From the NCBI GenBank assembly GCA_028274465.1, contig CM051456.1, forward strand, positions 89,142,753-89,206,752: a stretch of DNA of 64,000 bases, in the 5' to 3' direction. Of the stretch, positions 10,244 to 21,739 are shown in pieces. The notes beneath the pieces were generated by a model, which was given only the letters and a program-made list of their open reading frames with translations, had not been told where the DNA came from and made no database searches. Made by a program: the position numbers and the translations under genes. This stretch comes from Plantago ovata (Eukaryota; Streptophyta; Magnoliopsida; Lamiales; Plantaginaceae). Each line of letters starts with the position of its first letter. Within the stretch, counting starts at the first letter, position 1.

Positions 10244-12396
10244 CTATTTCTTCTTTTTGCGGGTACTAGGCTTCCCCTTCATTGATCTCCTTTCCATGCC
10301 ACGAACCTGTGAATAAGAAAGAATATAGGTTGCAAGACCACAGTAGTGAGTAATAATATCAGGTGGTTCAGGTGGATCAGGTATGGCTTGCAACACGTGT
10401 TGCTTGCCATCCACTTCGATAGTGCAGGTTCTTTGGTAGATATCGATCACGGAGCGTAGTTTAGTCAAGAACGTTTGCCCTAAGAGTATGACATCCCCCG
10501 TTCCTGGTGCAGACGCCGGCATAACTACAAAGTTGGTGTATATAGATGCTTCACCAATCTTGACCAAAACATTTTCACAACGCCCTCCGGTCTCATAAAG
10601 GATCCATCCGCCAGTTGCACAATAGCCCTTTGCTCAGATAGTTTTCCAATGTTGCTATTTTCAAACACATTCACAGGAATTATGTTTGAGTAGGATCCCG
10701 TGTCTAGTGTGGCACGGACATCTTCAAGCTCACCAATCCCTACCTTAACATCGAAACTTTTAGGGAGTGGTTCGGGATCCTCTTGCTCTTCATCACTTGT
10801 GTCAGAACCAAGGCCCTTCTCTTCTTCCTCAGCCTGTAGAAGTTCTTCCTTCATGCAGCACTCACACCTAACAACCTTCCTGATGGTGATTTCGTCAGGT
10901 ACATCACCAGCCAATGTAATGGCATTCGACTTCACAGTGCTGCTAGGCAGTTTGCCTTGTTCCCTACTTGTTCCTCGGTCGATCAACTCCTGCATCTTTT
11001 GATAGGCAAGCCTAGTGCTCTCTTCCAACTTATCGAGCCTTGCCCTAGTCTTCTCAGAATCTTCTTCATAACGTTTGAGAAAACTTTGTGTGTGATCAAC
11101 CATCTTCTGCAAGTTCTCCATCAGTAGAGCCGACTTCGACTTCGGTGGCTCTTTCGGAGCGGGGTTTTCGCAGTGATCATTACCATAGTTTAGCCTACTA
11201 CGGTCTTGGTTAGGTCCATAAGTTTGGTTAGCCGGTGCATATCCTTGATTGTTTCGGTATCCTCTTCTCCAAAATCCACCTCGAGGATTCCTACCGTCTT
11301 GTCCGTAGCTAACTTCTTGAGTACCAAACTCCGTAGCAAAGGCTTCTTCTTCGCCTCCTCGAGCCCAGTTGCCATCATCGTATGCCATCTCCGATCTACA
11401 CATATGAGCCCCATGCCCATAGTTTTTGCATATTCGGCATACTTCATTCGAAACAGTTGTTGCGGTGGCGCTCTTGAGGACTTGCTTCAATTCGTTGGTA
11501 AAGCACTCGAATTGATCCTCATTCCCCCTGTACATAGGGGCTTCTTGAGTCGGTGGAGCTTCAGGTCCACGTCTCCTAACCATTGCTCTTGGGTCCTTCA
11601 ACTGCAAACCCTTAGCAAGCCTTTCGAAAACTGCCTAGACGGCTTCTGCGGTTTCCTCCCAAATATTGCCTCGGCATTGGAAATCCACCACTTGTTGGTT
11701 CTCGAAGGTTAGTCCATTGTAGAAGTGTTGGACTAGGTCGGAAAGTTCAAAACCATGGTGAGGGCACTTGTTCGTGAGATCTTGGAACCTCTCGAACGCG
11801 GTGTAGATGGTCTCATCATAGTCCTGTTTGAATCCAGTGATCTGCGCCTTTAGCGCGGTAGTCAAGGTGTGAGGTAAGTATTTCTCCATGAAAGCTGAAA
11901 AAACCTTTTCCCAAGTGTCCAGCGAGCCTGCTGGAAGAGAACTCAGCCATGACTTGGCTCTGTCGCCAAGTCCCATAGCAAAAACCTTCATCCTCAACTC
12001 ATCCGTTGTTATGTCAGCTCCGGGTCGTGGGAGTTGGTTGACGAAATCATCGATATCGTGCAAGTACCCCATCACATCTTCCCTTGATAAGCCATAGAAC
12101 CTCGGAAGTTGTTGGAATGCGTGGTTCTTGATCTCCAGATCTCGGTTTGCAGACGAAAGAACAATCGCCGGTCCCCTCATACGATCTTTGGTGGGTTGTA
12201 CCCATGCCTTCAGTGGTCTAGTTTCTGCCATTCCGTCGATTTCCTTGAAGAGACTAAGTAGAGATTCAGAGAAATCGGTTTCCTCTATTTCCTCTAGTGC
12301 GCGCCTATCAAGTAGTCGCCTTCTCTGGTGGTAGACTCTGTTGATCTCAGCAATTGAATTAGCAAGCGGTGTACCTGTAGAACGTGTATGCGGCAT
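10244..12396 (-). pseudogene. Element F gag-protease polyprotein, broken
   Basis: Gag coats the RNA and the aspartic protease cleaves the polyprotein. From the ATG at 12396 the frame reads a gag capsid domain (LKAWVQPTKDRMRGP, LGDRAKSWLSSLPAGSLDTW, CPHHGFELSDLV), then a CCHC knuckle CRICKNYGHGAHMC (about 11410-11450), a charged coiled-coil-like part, and a retropepsin with the catalytic LDTGSYSNIIP and a later ILLGQTFL flap region. One in-frame TAG near 11632 interrupts gag; element H has TGG there. A frameshift near 10525-10570 splits the protease. It ends in a Lys/Arg-rich tail with nothing RT-like after it. Confidence 0.8.
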
Positions 12397-12537
12397 ACAC
12401 TATCTGTAACAGACTAGGAAAGGTGATTAGAAACAGACTAGGAAAGCAGTATTAGAGAGAGATTAAAAGGAAAACTAATAGAATTAGGAATCTAAAGCTA
12501 TAAATATAAACAACTTAAACAGAAAAAAGGAGTATAG

Positions 12538-12555
12538 TCCCCGGCAACGGCGCCA
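12538..12555 (-). other. Element F primer binding site (tRNA-Asp type)
   Basis: The minus strand reads TGGCGCCGTTGCCGGGGA three bases inside the 5' LTR. From memory it is the complement of the 3' end of plant tRNA-Asp(GUC). Confidence 0.75.
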
Positions 12556-12558
12556 ATT

Positions 12559-13834
12559 TGATGAACGCAGAGATTTGTCAGGTCCCGGTTCAGTCAAATA
12601 AATTTGTTATTTAGCCAAAGGCAATCCACAACTACAACGAAAACCGTAGTGTAGCAGTAGAATGACTCGAGTGTCGTTCTCTCAGGACTATAACTTGCTT
12701 TATCTATTTAACAAGAGAATATAAAACAGCAGACAGATAGAAATAGGGGGTTTCTAGCAGATAATGGAGATTGGTGATAGTATGGTCCTTCTTAACATAA
12801 TGGGTCGATAATCATGCATAAATTCCTCGGTCTTGCATAGAGATCTTTGAATCAATCTAGTGTCTTGTTGCAAGTATTAAGCACCACGAAGATAATTTGG
12901 TCTGACTAGTCAATCACGATTGTCCTAATGTGTTCCGTAATTATTCAACACTACGAAGATAATTGGTCTGATGGTCGACTAGCGTCCAATTGTGCATAAT
13001 AATCAATACAACATACGAGAATTTTGGTTACAACTGATCAACGAAATAAAGCAATGACACGGAGTATAATGCGCGATATAGCCATTAGCATGATTATCTT
13101 CCCTTCGCTAAGAATTCACATACTACCACCAATGATAAGTTTAGCTACTCATAATAGGCATGCAATCAACAGAAATCATAGAAGAAAACATGTTGAAAGA
13201 ATATAAAATAAGTAGAATAAAACTATAAGATACAAAGTTACCGAAGGTTGTCAATCTCCGAATGATTGCGGTCCTACGAGCTCCAAACTGCTATGAAAAA
13301 GTATCCCCTAAGCTACAGAACTCCCAGGACAGGCCCCGGGAAGTTCCTACCTAAAACTATAGAAAGAGGTGAGAGGGTAGGTCTGGAAAGATATGATTTT
13401 CGGAGAAAAAACTGAGCACTATATATAGGCCCCGAAAAGCCACGGGGCGGTTCGCCCCAGCCTGCGGCGGTTTGCCCCCGGGTAATTCTCGCGGAATTCC
13501 GCGTTTTCGACGCGTTTTTGGATTTCTTCCCCTTTTCGGACTCGGTTTCTGACTTCTAGTAGCCTTCTAACCTCCAGATTCGGCCCCTAGACTTCAAATC
13601 CTATCCGGAAACCTTCAGATACTCCAAATAGGCTTCTGGAACACCAATTCCTTGTCAACTTCAATATAATTGCTCAGAAATCTTCGAATTTCAACCAAAA
13701 CCTGTAAAATAAAATCTAAAGGGAAACGTGACACTATTCTAATAAAATGTACTAAAATATAGCTAAATTAACATAGAGCATAGCTAAAATAGGTGAAAAA
13801 GACTCGAATGAAAGTGTAAAATACACATTCATCA
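12559..13834 (-). repeat. Element F 5' LTR
   Basis: 1276 bp, TGATGAA...TTCATCA termini. It contains two GC-rich palindromic units near 13440-13490 and a TATATATAG motif (minus CTATATATAG, 13421-13429). Confidence 0.85.
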
Positions 13835-15890
13835 CTCCGTCCCATCCCGATCCAATTCGCTCCGTCCCTGTTCTGGCCGCGTTCTTCTCCGCTCCGTTCG
13901 GTCCCGGTGAGTCACTGTGCGGCTCCGTTTTGCTTGTTATCTCGATTAGGATCTTGGTTTTAACCCCTTGGTTTTGATTTGGTTCGCAGATCACTCAATA
14001 CCTTGTTCGATCGAACGTAAAAGTTATGTTCCTTTTTTCTATTTTAGTTTTCTTTCGTTTCCTTTATGACCGTTATACCCCTGTACCCTCTCTGCCTTGA
14101 TTAGAACCTCGAACTCGGACGTAGTTAAACTGGACTGGTTAATGCGAGCTTTTGGACTGTTTAGTAATGTTTATTCGATTGTGTATAGACTGATTCTGAC
14201 CTTAAGAAACTGAACTGGACCAGTTGGGGATGGATTGTGACTGACCTGGGCTGTCGTTTAATTGTTTGAGAAACTCGTGGACTGTTTTGTTATGACTAGA
14301 ACCTGTGAAGACCTTTTTGAGAATTCTGGAAACCTAAAAGGGCCGTTATGCAATTTTGAACTGAGGGGCAAAATAGTAATTTCATTCTTTGACCTGGACT
14401 GATCGGATTTAGTGTAATGATCGTGGACTCTTGTTATGTTGATTCTAAAATCGTTAAGTTAGTTTGATTTCTGAAAACCGTGATTATATTTTCGTAATTT
14501 AATCTGTAAAGGGCGTTTTGGTAATTTATGTTTAAGGGTAAAATGGTAATTTCATGTGCTCTGGACTAAACTATTAAATCGGGTTTTCTTTTGAGGACTG
14601 TTTCGATATTACTGAAAGGTGTTGTTCTGTTTTGCAATTTACTACTGAGGGTGTTTTAGTAATTTCAAAAGTTGATTTCTGAAAACCGTACGATCATGTA
14701 CTTACTGTCTTTGTCTTTAGAAATCACTTGTCTTGCTAGCCTAGTTGGTTAGGTTCTTCTTAGACAAACTTAGAGGTCCCGAGTTCGAGCACCTCCTTTG
14801 CCAATCCTTCAATGACCTTTTATTTCCTTTCGTTTAGCTTTCGTTCAACTTCTAGTTAGTAAGTAGATACTTTCTGTTTAGGTGATCCGTCCGTTAGCTC
14901 TTAGTTCGCTGTGTTTTTGGTGGAGCATTGCTTGCAAGGCTTAAGGTGAGTGTTCACCCCTAAACTTATCTATTTGCGAAAAACTGGAAGGCTACGCGAC
15001 AATCTGTATCTATTACTATATATACTGGTTTACTGTATGCTTCCGCGTAAAAGTAACTAAGTCCTAAGTATGACTATTTACTTTCTTTGTTTATTGCTAC
15101 TCTGTTCTGGATTAACATTTCTGCAGGAACACTTCTCGGTGTTTGATTGTTCGTATCTGTTTGATCTGTATCTGTTCTGTTTGTTTCTGTGTGACCGGTC
15201 GATTAGGTCGTAACTAGGTAGACTTGGGTAGTAGAGGACTATCGGGTTTGCTTGGTTATTGCCTAGTCTAATCCCTTTTAGACGCGAGGCAGAAGTTGCT
15301 GAGGTCTATTAGGGTCGTAGGTTCTGTTTCCCCAAAGTACACGGGGGTTTCTGTTTCTTTCCGGAGTTGTATACCCTCTGGAGGGAGCTATAAGGGCTAT
15401 TGGGAGTAGGAGCAATAAGGCGGGCTGCACCAACGAACTTCGACTTATCTGTTTTGTCTTCCTGTTCTGTTATCTCTTCTGTTTGTTATATTATCTGCTG
15501 AAAAGGATTTTGATTTAAAAAACTGTTTACTTTCTATTTGTTAACTTAGAACCTCACTGAGATCCTTTATCTCACACTCTCTTTGTTTTCACAATTCCTT
15601 CCTTCCAAATTCTACTGAGGATGCACGCGAGTAGGGTGCCAGCGACTGAGAGAAGGGTCTGGGGTGTCTTTGGGAATTTATTTCAAAATAAGAAGATGAA
15701 ACTTTTCACTGTCTTCCATAGTTGTTATTCATCTGATTTCTAAGTTACCGTTGGATATTTACTTGATTATGTTAGCGATGTGCGCGACAAATATTATTAT
15801 GGCAATTATTGCCGGCCGTTTTTTTTAAAATTATTTTGAATTTTCCTTTTTCAAGAAAATTGTTTGTTTTTAAAAATCGGTACCGTTACA
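13835..15890 (+). repeat. Element E 5' LTR, remainder
   Basis: Continues the E LTR after the F insertion; the first five bases are F's right TSD. It aligns with 20830-22838 with scattered substitutions and one indel of about 25 bp near 14270, and ends in ACCGTTACA before the PBS. Confidence 0.85.
14737..14792 (+). promoter_or_regulatory. tRNA-like pol III A-box/B-box pair in E 5' LTR
   Basis: TAGCCTAGTTGG (14737-14748) fits the pol III A-box consensus TRGYNNARNNGG. AGTTCGAGCAC (14782-14792) fits the B-box RGTTCRANNCY except one base. Spacing is about 33 bp, as in tRNA-derived sequences. The 3' LTR copy (21684-21739) has a perfect B-box. Confidence 0.55.
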
Positions 15891-15892
15891 GT

Positions 15893-15904
15893 TGGTATCA
15901 GAGC
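15893..15904 (+). other. Element E primer binding site (tRNA-iMet type)
   Basis: TGGTATCAGAGC two bases after the LTR end at 15890. The 850-bp leader from here to the gag start at 16748 shows no other recognisable feature apart from a short C-run at 16587. Confidence 0.85.
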
Positions 15905-16747
15905 TTGAGTACAAACTCAAGCTTGCTAGGATAGGGTCTTCTGGCCTTTGGGGTGCGTGTGAGGGTCCAAGTCGCTGGATTAGATTGAGTAGTCTTCGTT
16001 CTGTCTCTTTTAAGGTTTGGTCTTCCATATTAACTCTGAACCGTCATGTTAGTCTGTTAACTGTCCTATTGTTCTGTCTTCCGTCTTCCGAAACTGCCTT
16101 GTTGTTCATCCTGTTTAACTTCTACCAAGTTCACCAGCTTACTATCGCTACTTCATTCATTTTCGTTACGCCGATTATATTAGTTCATTTAAATGCATGA
16201 GTATTTGTTTAAAAGTATGTACCATAATGTCATTCGATGCATGTTTTAAGGTTTAAACACTTATATATGCATTTATTTTACTTGCTGAAGTTCATACATG
16301 ATCTTGCTTGGTTCTGTCATACAGTACTCTATCGTTTAACCAAATTCGACATAAATCACTAGCAGGCGGCCGACTGTTTGAGTGATTCGTGTTAACCGAG
16401 GTCAAATGACTGATCACTTTATGAGAGAACGCTTTTATTGCATGCTTTACTTTATGAATCTTTTCTACAACATATGAATTCGCTGCTTATGCTTTATCAT
16501 TGCTTCTTCAATTTATGTCTGCCTTGCATGCTAGGTTAGACACACTCGAGGATTTACTTAGTGATTAGTTGCTATCTTCCTTTTGACCCCCCCCCCAAAG
16601 TTTGAATTTGACCTTTAGTAATCTTGTTTACTTTTACGCGTCTCCTGCTCGATCACGTTAGATTGACTTAAGTTAGTGCCTTAGTTCACGTTACGCCACG
16701 CTTGAGGACGTTAATCACGTTACTGATCTTAGACTAACTGCGTTAGG

Positions 16748-17866
16748 ATGGCTCCAACGAACAACACTCGCGCTACCAGCAGCAACAACCACACCGCCAA
16801 TGATGCTATTGCACAAGACTTGATGCAGCAGAAGGTCGCAGCTTCAAATGCCTCCCGCCAAGTAGCAAGTGCGATCGCGTCGTCAATTATGCCACATCAA
16901 GAAACTCTCACGTTGTCGGCAGCTGAGAGGTTCACTCGTTTCCACCCGGAAAGGTTTGAAGGATCACCCCACTCAAGGAAAGCTGAAGTGTGGATCGAGG
17001 GCATCGAGGATTTGTTTAGTATCTTGCACATCAATGATGCACAAATGGTGGAGCTTGCAGTGTTTCAGCTCGATGGACTAGCACGCCGTTGGTGGGTCAC
17101 CGTTGATGCACGATGGAGGAGAGAAGGAAAACCTCACACATGGGAGAGTTTTGTGATGGAATTTGTGGACAAGTATGTTCCCCGTAATGTCCGTATGAGA
17201 AGAGTTAGTGAGTTGGAAAATTTGAGGGAAGGGAGGATGACGGTGTCCGAGTATGATCATAAATTCACGAGATTGTTGAAGTTTGTGCCACACCTCCAAA
17301 ATGATGAAATGGAAAAGATGAGGTGCTTTGTACGAGGATTGAAGCCTAAGATCAAGTACAACCTGTTTGGAATCGAGATGTCAACTTATGCGAAGGCCGT
17401 GGAAAGATATGCTGAAGTGGAGAACAAATTAGGAGAGCTTGAGAGCCGTGAATCTCATCGATCTCGAAAAAGGAGTCCAGATCACAGAAGTAGCAAAGAT
17501 GGCAAGGATCGTCGGTCCCCATCCAAATATTCTCGCACCGAGCAGAAAAGTCGATCTCGTCAGGTGGCTGAAAGTACTGAACAACCATCTCGAATAAATT
17601 GCAATTTCTGCGGAGGCACAACTCATGAGGAGAAGAACAGTTGGAGGAAGCAAGGTGTATTCCTGGCATGTGGAAGCAAGGAGCATAAGATCAATGCTTA
17701 TCCGCGACGCAACTCCCTGATGGAAGAAGGAAGATTTGTAGGCACCGCTTCAAGGAATCAAGGAAGTAGTGCGAAGGCCAAGCCAGGAGTCTATAGCATG
17801 GTTGGACGTGAGGCTCTGTCAGCAAGTGTGGCAAAAGGTACGCACGTTTGGACAAACCTTTTCTAA
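16748..17866 (+). CDS. Element E gag protein, 372 aa
   Basis: This is the only protein of element E. Residues about 60-250 form a Ty3-type retrotransposon gag domain: FHPERFEGSP, WIEGIEDLF, LDGLARRWW, TWESFVMEFVDKYVP, and RGLKPKIKYNL at its end. An Arg/Ser-rich basic linker follows (about 245-280), then two degenerate zinc knuckles: CNFCGGTTHEEKNSW has Trp where the last Cys is expected, and the second keeps only ACGSKEH. The frame is open from ATG to stop, unlike the gag genes of B, C, F and H. It lacks a protease and runs into the polypurine tract 260 bp later. Loss of knuckle cysteines suggests reduced RNA binding or decay. Confidence 0.85.
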   Translation: MAPTNNTRATSSNNHTANDAIAQDLMQQKVAASNASRQVASAIASSIMPHQETLTLSAAERFTRFHPERFEGSPHSRKAEVWIEGIEDLFSILHINDAQMVELAVFQLDGLARRWWVTVDARWRREGKPHTWESFVMEFVDKYVPRNVRMRRVSELENLREGRMTVSEYDHKFTRLLKFVPHLQNDEMEKMRCFVRGLKPKIKYNLFGIEMSTYAKAVERYAEVENKLGELESRESHRSRKRSPDHRSSKDGKDRRSPSKYSRTEQKSRSRQVAESTEQPSRINCNFCGGTTHEEKNSWRKQGVFLACGSKEHKINAYPRRNSLMEEGRFVGTASRNQGSSAKAKPGVYSMVGREALSASVAKGTHVWTNLF

Positions 17867-18128
17867 GTCGTGTTTGTTTATCGAACTGCACTTCTTTTTC
17901 TAGGATAGATCCATTTGAAGGTTAGGTACTGGCTTATTGAGGACTTGTTACTTGGAAGTATTTGGTTGTAGAGGTAGGCTCCGTTTCTTTTAGGCTAGCT
18001 TCGACTTTTATTAACTTTTAACTTGCGAGTTTATTCTTTCATCCGGCGTTTGAAGTTGAAGATTTTCATTTCACCGTTTCCCGTCTGTTAGTTCTACGCT
18101 AGTTAAGTTTCGAGGACGAAACTTCTTT

Positions 18129-18141
18129 TAAGGGGGTGGAG
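18129..18141 (+). other. Element E polypurine tract
   Basis: TAAGGGGGTGGAG abuts the 3' LTR start at 18142, as expected for the plus-strand primer. Confidence 0.8.
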
Positions 18142-18541
18142 TGTAACATCCCGTATTTTCTACCTTTTTTTTTCTATTATTTATTTAATTAATTTCCTAA
18201 GTAATTTATTTTATTTGGTAAATTAATTATTTTCCTTTCCGCTCTATCGAACTCGAACTAGAAGACTTTATTATTTAGTGGACCGTTCGTGGTTTCAGAT
18301 TCGGGCTAGTTATTAATTCATTTGCAAGACTAGACTTGGCCCTTTGTTTTGATCCATCTCGTTTGGCCCATGTCTTGGACCAAGTCAAACCCTAAACCTA
18401 AAATCCCACCCAAACCTCATTCCTTTCCTCTCCTCCTCTTCTCTCACGCAGTCACCAAGAAAGAAAGAAAAAAAAACAACCTCCCCTGCCTCTCTCATGC
18501 ACGGCCACCACCACCAACACCTTCAAACTTCAACATTCATC

Positions 18542-20536
18542 TTAAAGTACATATGTCCTAGAGACAACCAACATTAAAGACGATATGTACTTTACCGCAT
18601 TCAGCTTATTGGTATTTATTTATGTTACATTTATTTAAGCATACATAAATACAATTGGCATTACATTTACTGAATAGATTATTTGGTTGTTTGAATTATT
18701 TTGTAAGATGTTCCCAAGGACTAAAGATAATCACCAAGTTAGTGGGAGCTTGCGTGTCAGAACTTAAGTCCTAAAATTAGCCACTAGTTGATGGTCATTG
18801 AGATATGGGATATCAATGATGCGATAGAGACTAGCATGTGTTGCATCAGATCCTTCGAGGATGTAGTAGTTCTCACTGCTGCGAACAGCTTGGTTATTCA
18901 TGATGGACACATGGACACTTTGGAGAGTGTTGGCATGCCCAGCCGAGAAACCATTTGGTAAATTCTATTTAAGTGTCTATGAGAGTATCAGATTGTAGGG
19001 TGATGTAATAGTCCTCAGACTTGAGGTCAATACTACATCATATGTGGAATAATATACTTTGACCATGCGCAACGCTTGCACTCTTAAAGTAGGGTAGATA
19101 CGGCATGCGTTGGGTATATTAGGAAGCATATGGTGTGAGTGATTGGACCAAGATCATGATTCATTCCTCCGAATAGATTCAAGGAGAGAATACTCTACAT
19201 CTCATATTTAGTGCGATCGTTAGTCAGTGGCCACTGCAAAGATATATGTCAAAATGGTGTTTGGACATAATCATCTAGATCGACTAAGAAGATTGAGAGA
19301 CAATGGATGAGTTATTGGAATAGACACTAATCCATATTCTAGATTCATTCGAGTATTCGAGAATGAAAGGACCGTATCATCAAAGTACTCTACATCACAG
19401 GCAGTTTGTATCTCCTCAACAAATGTTCCTTACATATTAGTATTGTCTAGTGAGGATTGTTTAGGAATATTCACTGAGACCTTGATTTGATCATTGCATG
19501 ATATGTGAGGGCCTATGGGTCATATACAACTAGGTGATGATTCTCCCGATTAAGCATTAGGGTAAATTAAATGTCAATTGGATTGATAACATTTGATTTA
19601 CTATTGTCAAGGACATTTCATTTGATGGAAATCATTAATTAAGTTAAAATTAGATTTATAGTTTAATTCATATATTAAATAAATATCAATTGGATTGGTA
19701 AATATTTAATTTAATATTATTGAGAATGATTCTATTTGATAGTAACAACTAATTAATTAAGTTGAATTGGATTTAATGGATTAATTTATACTTTTAAAAA
19801 GTAAATTAATTAAATTAGATTTAATTAATAAAAGAAGAAAGAATAATTATATTACATTGGATTTAATTAATTAAAGTTAGAATGTGCATTTGAACCAATT
19901 TAGAATGAGGTTCAAGTGTTAAAAACCCAAAAGAAAAAGATTGCTAATGATAGGCTTCGAACCCGTGACCTCCAGAAAATTAGCCTGCACACATACCAAC
20001 TGGGCCAGGCCCATGCAAAATACCTAATCAGCGTTTTATCTATATGTTGCTGCGGCCGCAGTATCTGTTTTTGTTGAATGATGAAATGTGTTGTTGTTGG
20101 GGTGTGGCTAAGAGCTTTCTTCATCTTTTGGGTTTCTTCTACACGGTTGTATTCGTTCTAACTCTTTTCTTTTCTTCTTTGATCAATTCTCATTTTATTA
20201 TGATCTTTGAGATTTCTTGTTTTGCTTAATGTAGATTTGAATATGGATTTACTAGCATCCATGGAGAATTCATCAACGAAGAATTGAACTACGTTTGACT
20301 TGATCCTGAGGGTACGTAGGCAGCTTAGAATTGTTTTGAGTTCAGTCAGATTCTTTAGAAGATCATCAATTGTTCTTTGAAAAAAAAAATCATGATTAGA
20401 TCAATAATTCATGGAAGCTGGAAGCTGGATACGGGTAAGTCATTTGTATGGAGCATGTTAAATAATCATTCAATCAACGATTCATGTAGGAAATTTTCGA
20501 ATTCCGCTGCATTAACCTTAGAGGTAATTTCCTACA
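18542..20536 (+). mobile_element. G: solo LTR of a copia element related to B
   Basis: About 2 kb inside the E 3' LTR with no internal region. Its start contains CATATGTCCTAGAGAC and its end AATTCCGCTGC...CCTACA, matching the start and end of the B LTR in plus orientation and in length (2084-2097 bp). The middle is diverged. The junctions are not a clean TSD: ATTCA lies before, ATTAC after. Confidence 0.65.
19953..20007 (-). promoter_or_regulatory. tRNA-like pol III A-box/B-box pair inside solo LTR G
   Basis: On the minus strand TGGCCCAGTTGG (complement of 19996-20007) is a perfect A-box and GGTTCGAAGCC (complement of 19953-19963) a good B-box, about 33 bp apart. It looks like a tRNA or SINE-head remnant; no intact tRNA cloverleaf is evident. 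Confidence 0.5.
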
Positions 20537-21683
20537 ATTACTAACATCATCATCATCGTTTTTCATCATCTTCATCATCCCGAATTCATCATCATCAGCC
20601 GCACCTCACCGCCGCCGCCGTCGTCGGCCCGTCACCCTGCGCCATCCCGTCTGGGCCGCGCCGTCGAACCCCTGCGGCCTGTCCCGTTCAGTTCTGTTCC
20701 GTTCCGTTTCCGGCGTGTATTAATCCATCTCGGCCCGTCCAGATTCGTCCCAGCTTTGCCCTCGCTCCGTTCTCGTTCCGCCCGTGCTCCGGTCGCAGTC
20801 CGTGCCCTTGTCCGTGCGTAGTCCCGTCCGTGCTCCGTCCCATCCCGATCCAATTCGCTCCGTCCCTATTCTGTCCGCGTTCTTCTCCGCTCCGTTCGGT
20901 CCCGGTGAGTCACTGTGCGGCTCCGTTTTGCTTGTTATCTCGATTAGGATCTTGGTTTTAACCCCTTGGTTTTGATTTGGTTCGCAGATCACTCAATCCC
21001 TTGTTCGATCGAAGGTAAAAGTTCTGTTCCTTTTTTCTATTTTAGTTTTCTTTCGTTTCCTTTATGACCGTTATACCCCTGTACCCTCTCTGCCTTGATT
21101 AGAACCTCGAACTCGGACTTAGTTAAACTGGACTGGTTAATGCGAGCTTTTGGACTGTTTAGTAATGTTTATTCGATTATGTATAGACTGATTCTGACCT
21201 TAAGAAACTGAACTGGACCAGTTGGGGATGGATTGTGACTGACCTGGGCTGTCGTTTAATTGTTTGAGAATTCTGGAAACCTAAAAGGGCCGTTATGCAA
21301 TTTTGAACTGAGGGGCAAAATAGTAATTTCATTCTTTGACCTGGACTGATCGGATTTAGTGTAATGATCGTGGACTCTTGTTATGTTGATTCTAAAATCG
21401 TTAAGTTAGTTTTATTTCTGAAAACCGTGATTATATTTTCGTAATTTAATCTGTAAAGGGCGTTTTGGTAATTTATGTTTGAGGGTAAAATGGTAATTTC
21501 ATGTGCTCTGGACTAAACTGTTAAATCGGGTTTTCTTTTGAGGACTGTTTCGATATTACTGAAAGGTGTTGTTCTGTTTTGCAATTTACTACTGAGGGTG
21601 TTTTAGTAATTTCAAAAGTTGATTTCTGAAAACCGTACGATCATGTACTTACTGTCTTTGTCTTTAAAAATCACTTGTCTTGC

Positions 21684-21739
21684 TAGCCTAGTTGGTTAGG
21701 TTCTTGTTAGACTAACTTAGAGGTCCCGAGTTCGAGCCC
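21684..21739 (+). promoter_or_regulatory. tRNA-like pol III A-box/B-box pair in E 3' LTR
   Basis: TAGCCTAGTTGG at 21684-21695 and AGTTCGAGCCC at 21729-21739 both match consensus fully. Homologous to 14737-14792. Confidence 0.6.

Larger units (their letters stand above)
5597..13834 (-). mobile_element. Element F: gag-protease LTR element without RT/integrase, inserted in E
   Basis: F has LTRs of 1255 bp (5597-6851) and 1276 bp (12559-13834) with palindromic TGATGAA...TTCATCA termini, a PBS complementary to tRNA-Asp, a gag-protease reading frame, 3.4 kb of non-coding 3' sequence and a G-rich tract (complement of AACTCCCCATACCG at 6852) before the 3' LTR. The TSD CTCCG is exact. No pol enzymes are recognisable, so it must be mobilised by another element. 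Its relative H is at 61554. The gag style and PBS fit Ty3 elements of the Athila/Tat side, but lineage needs RT, which is absent. Confidence 0.85.

Noticed and set aside
19943-20015. A functional tRNA gene in solo LTR G
   Set aside because: Boxes match, but I cannot pair acceptor and anticodon stems convincingly; reported only as a promoter-like remnant.
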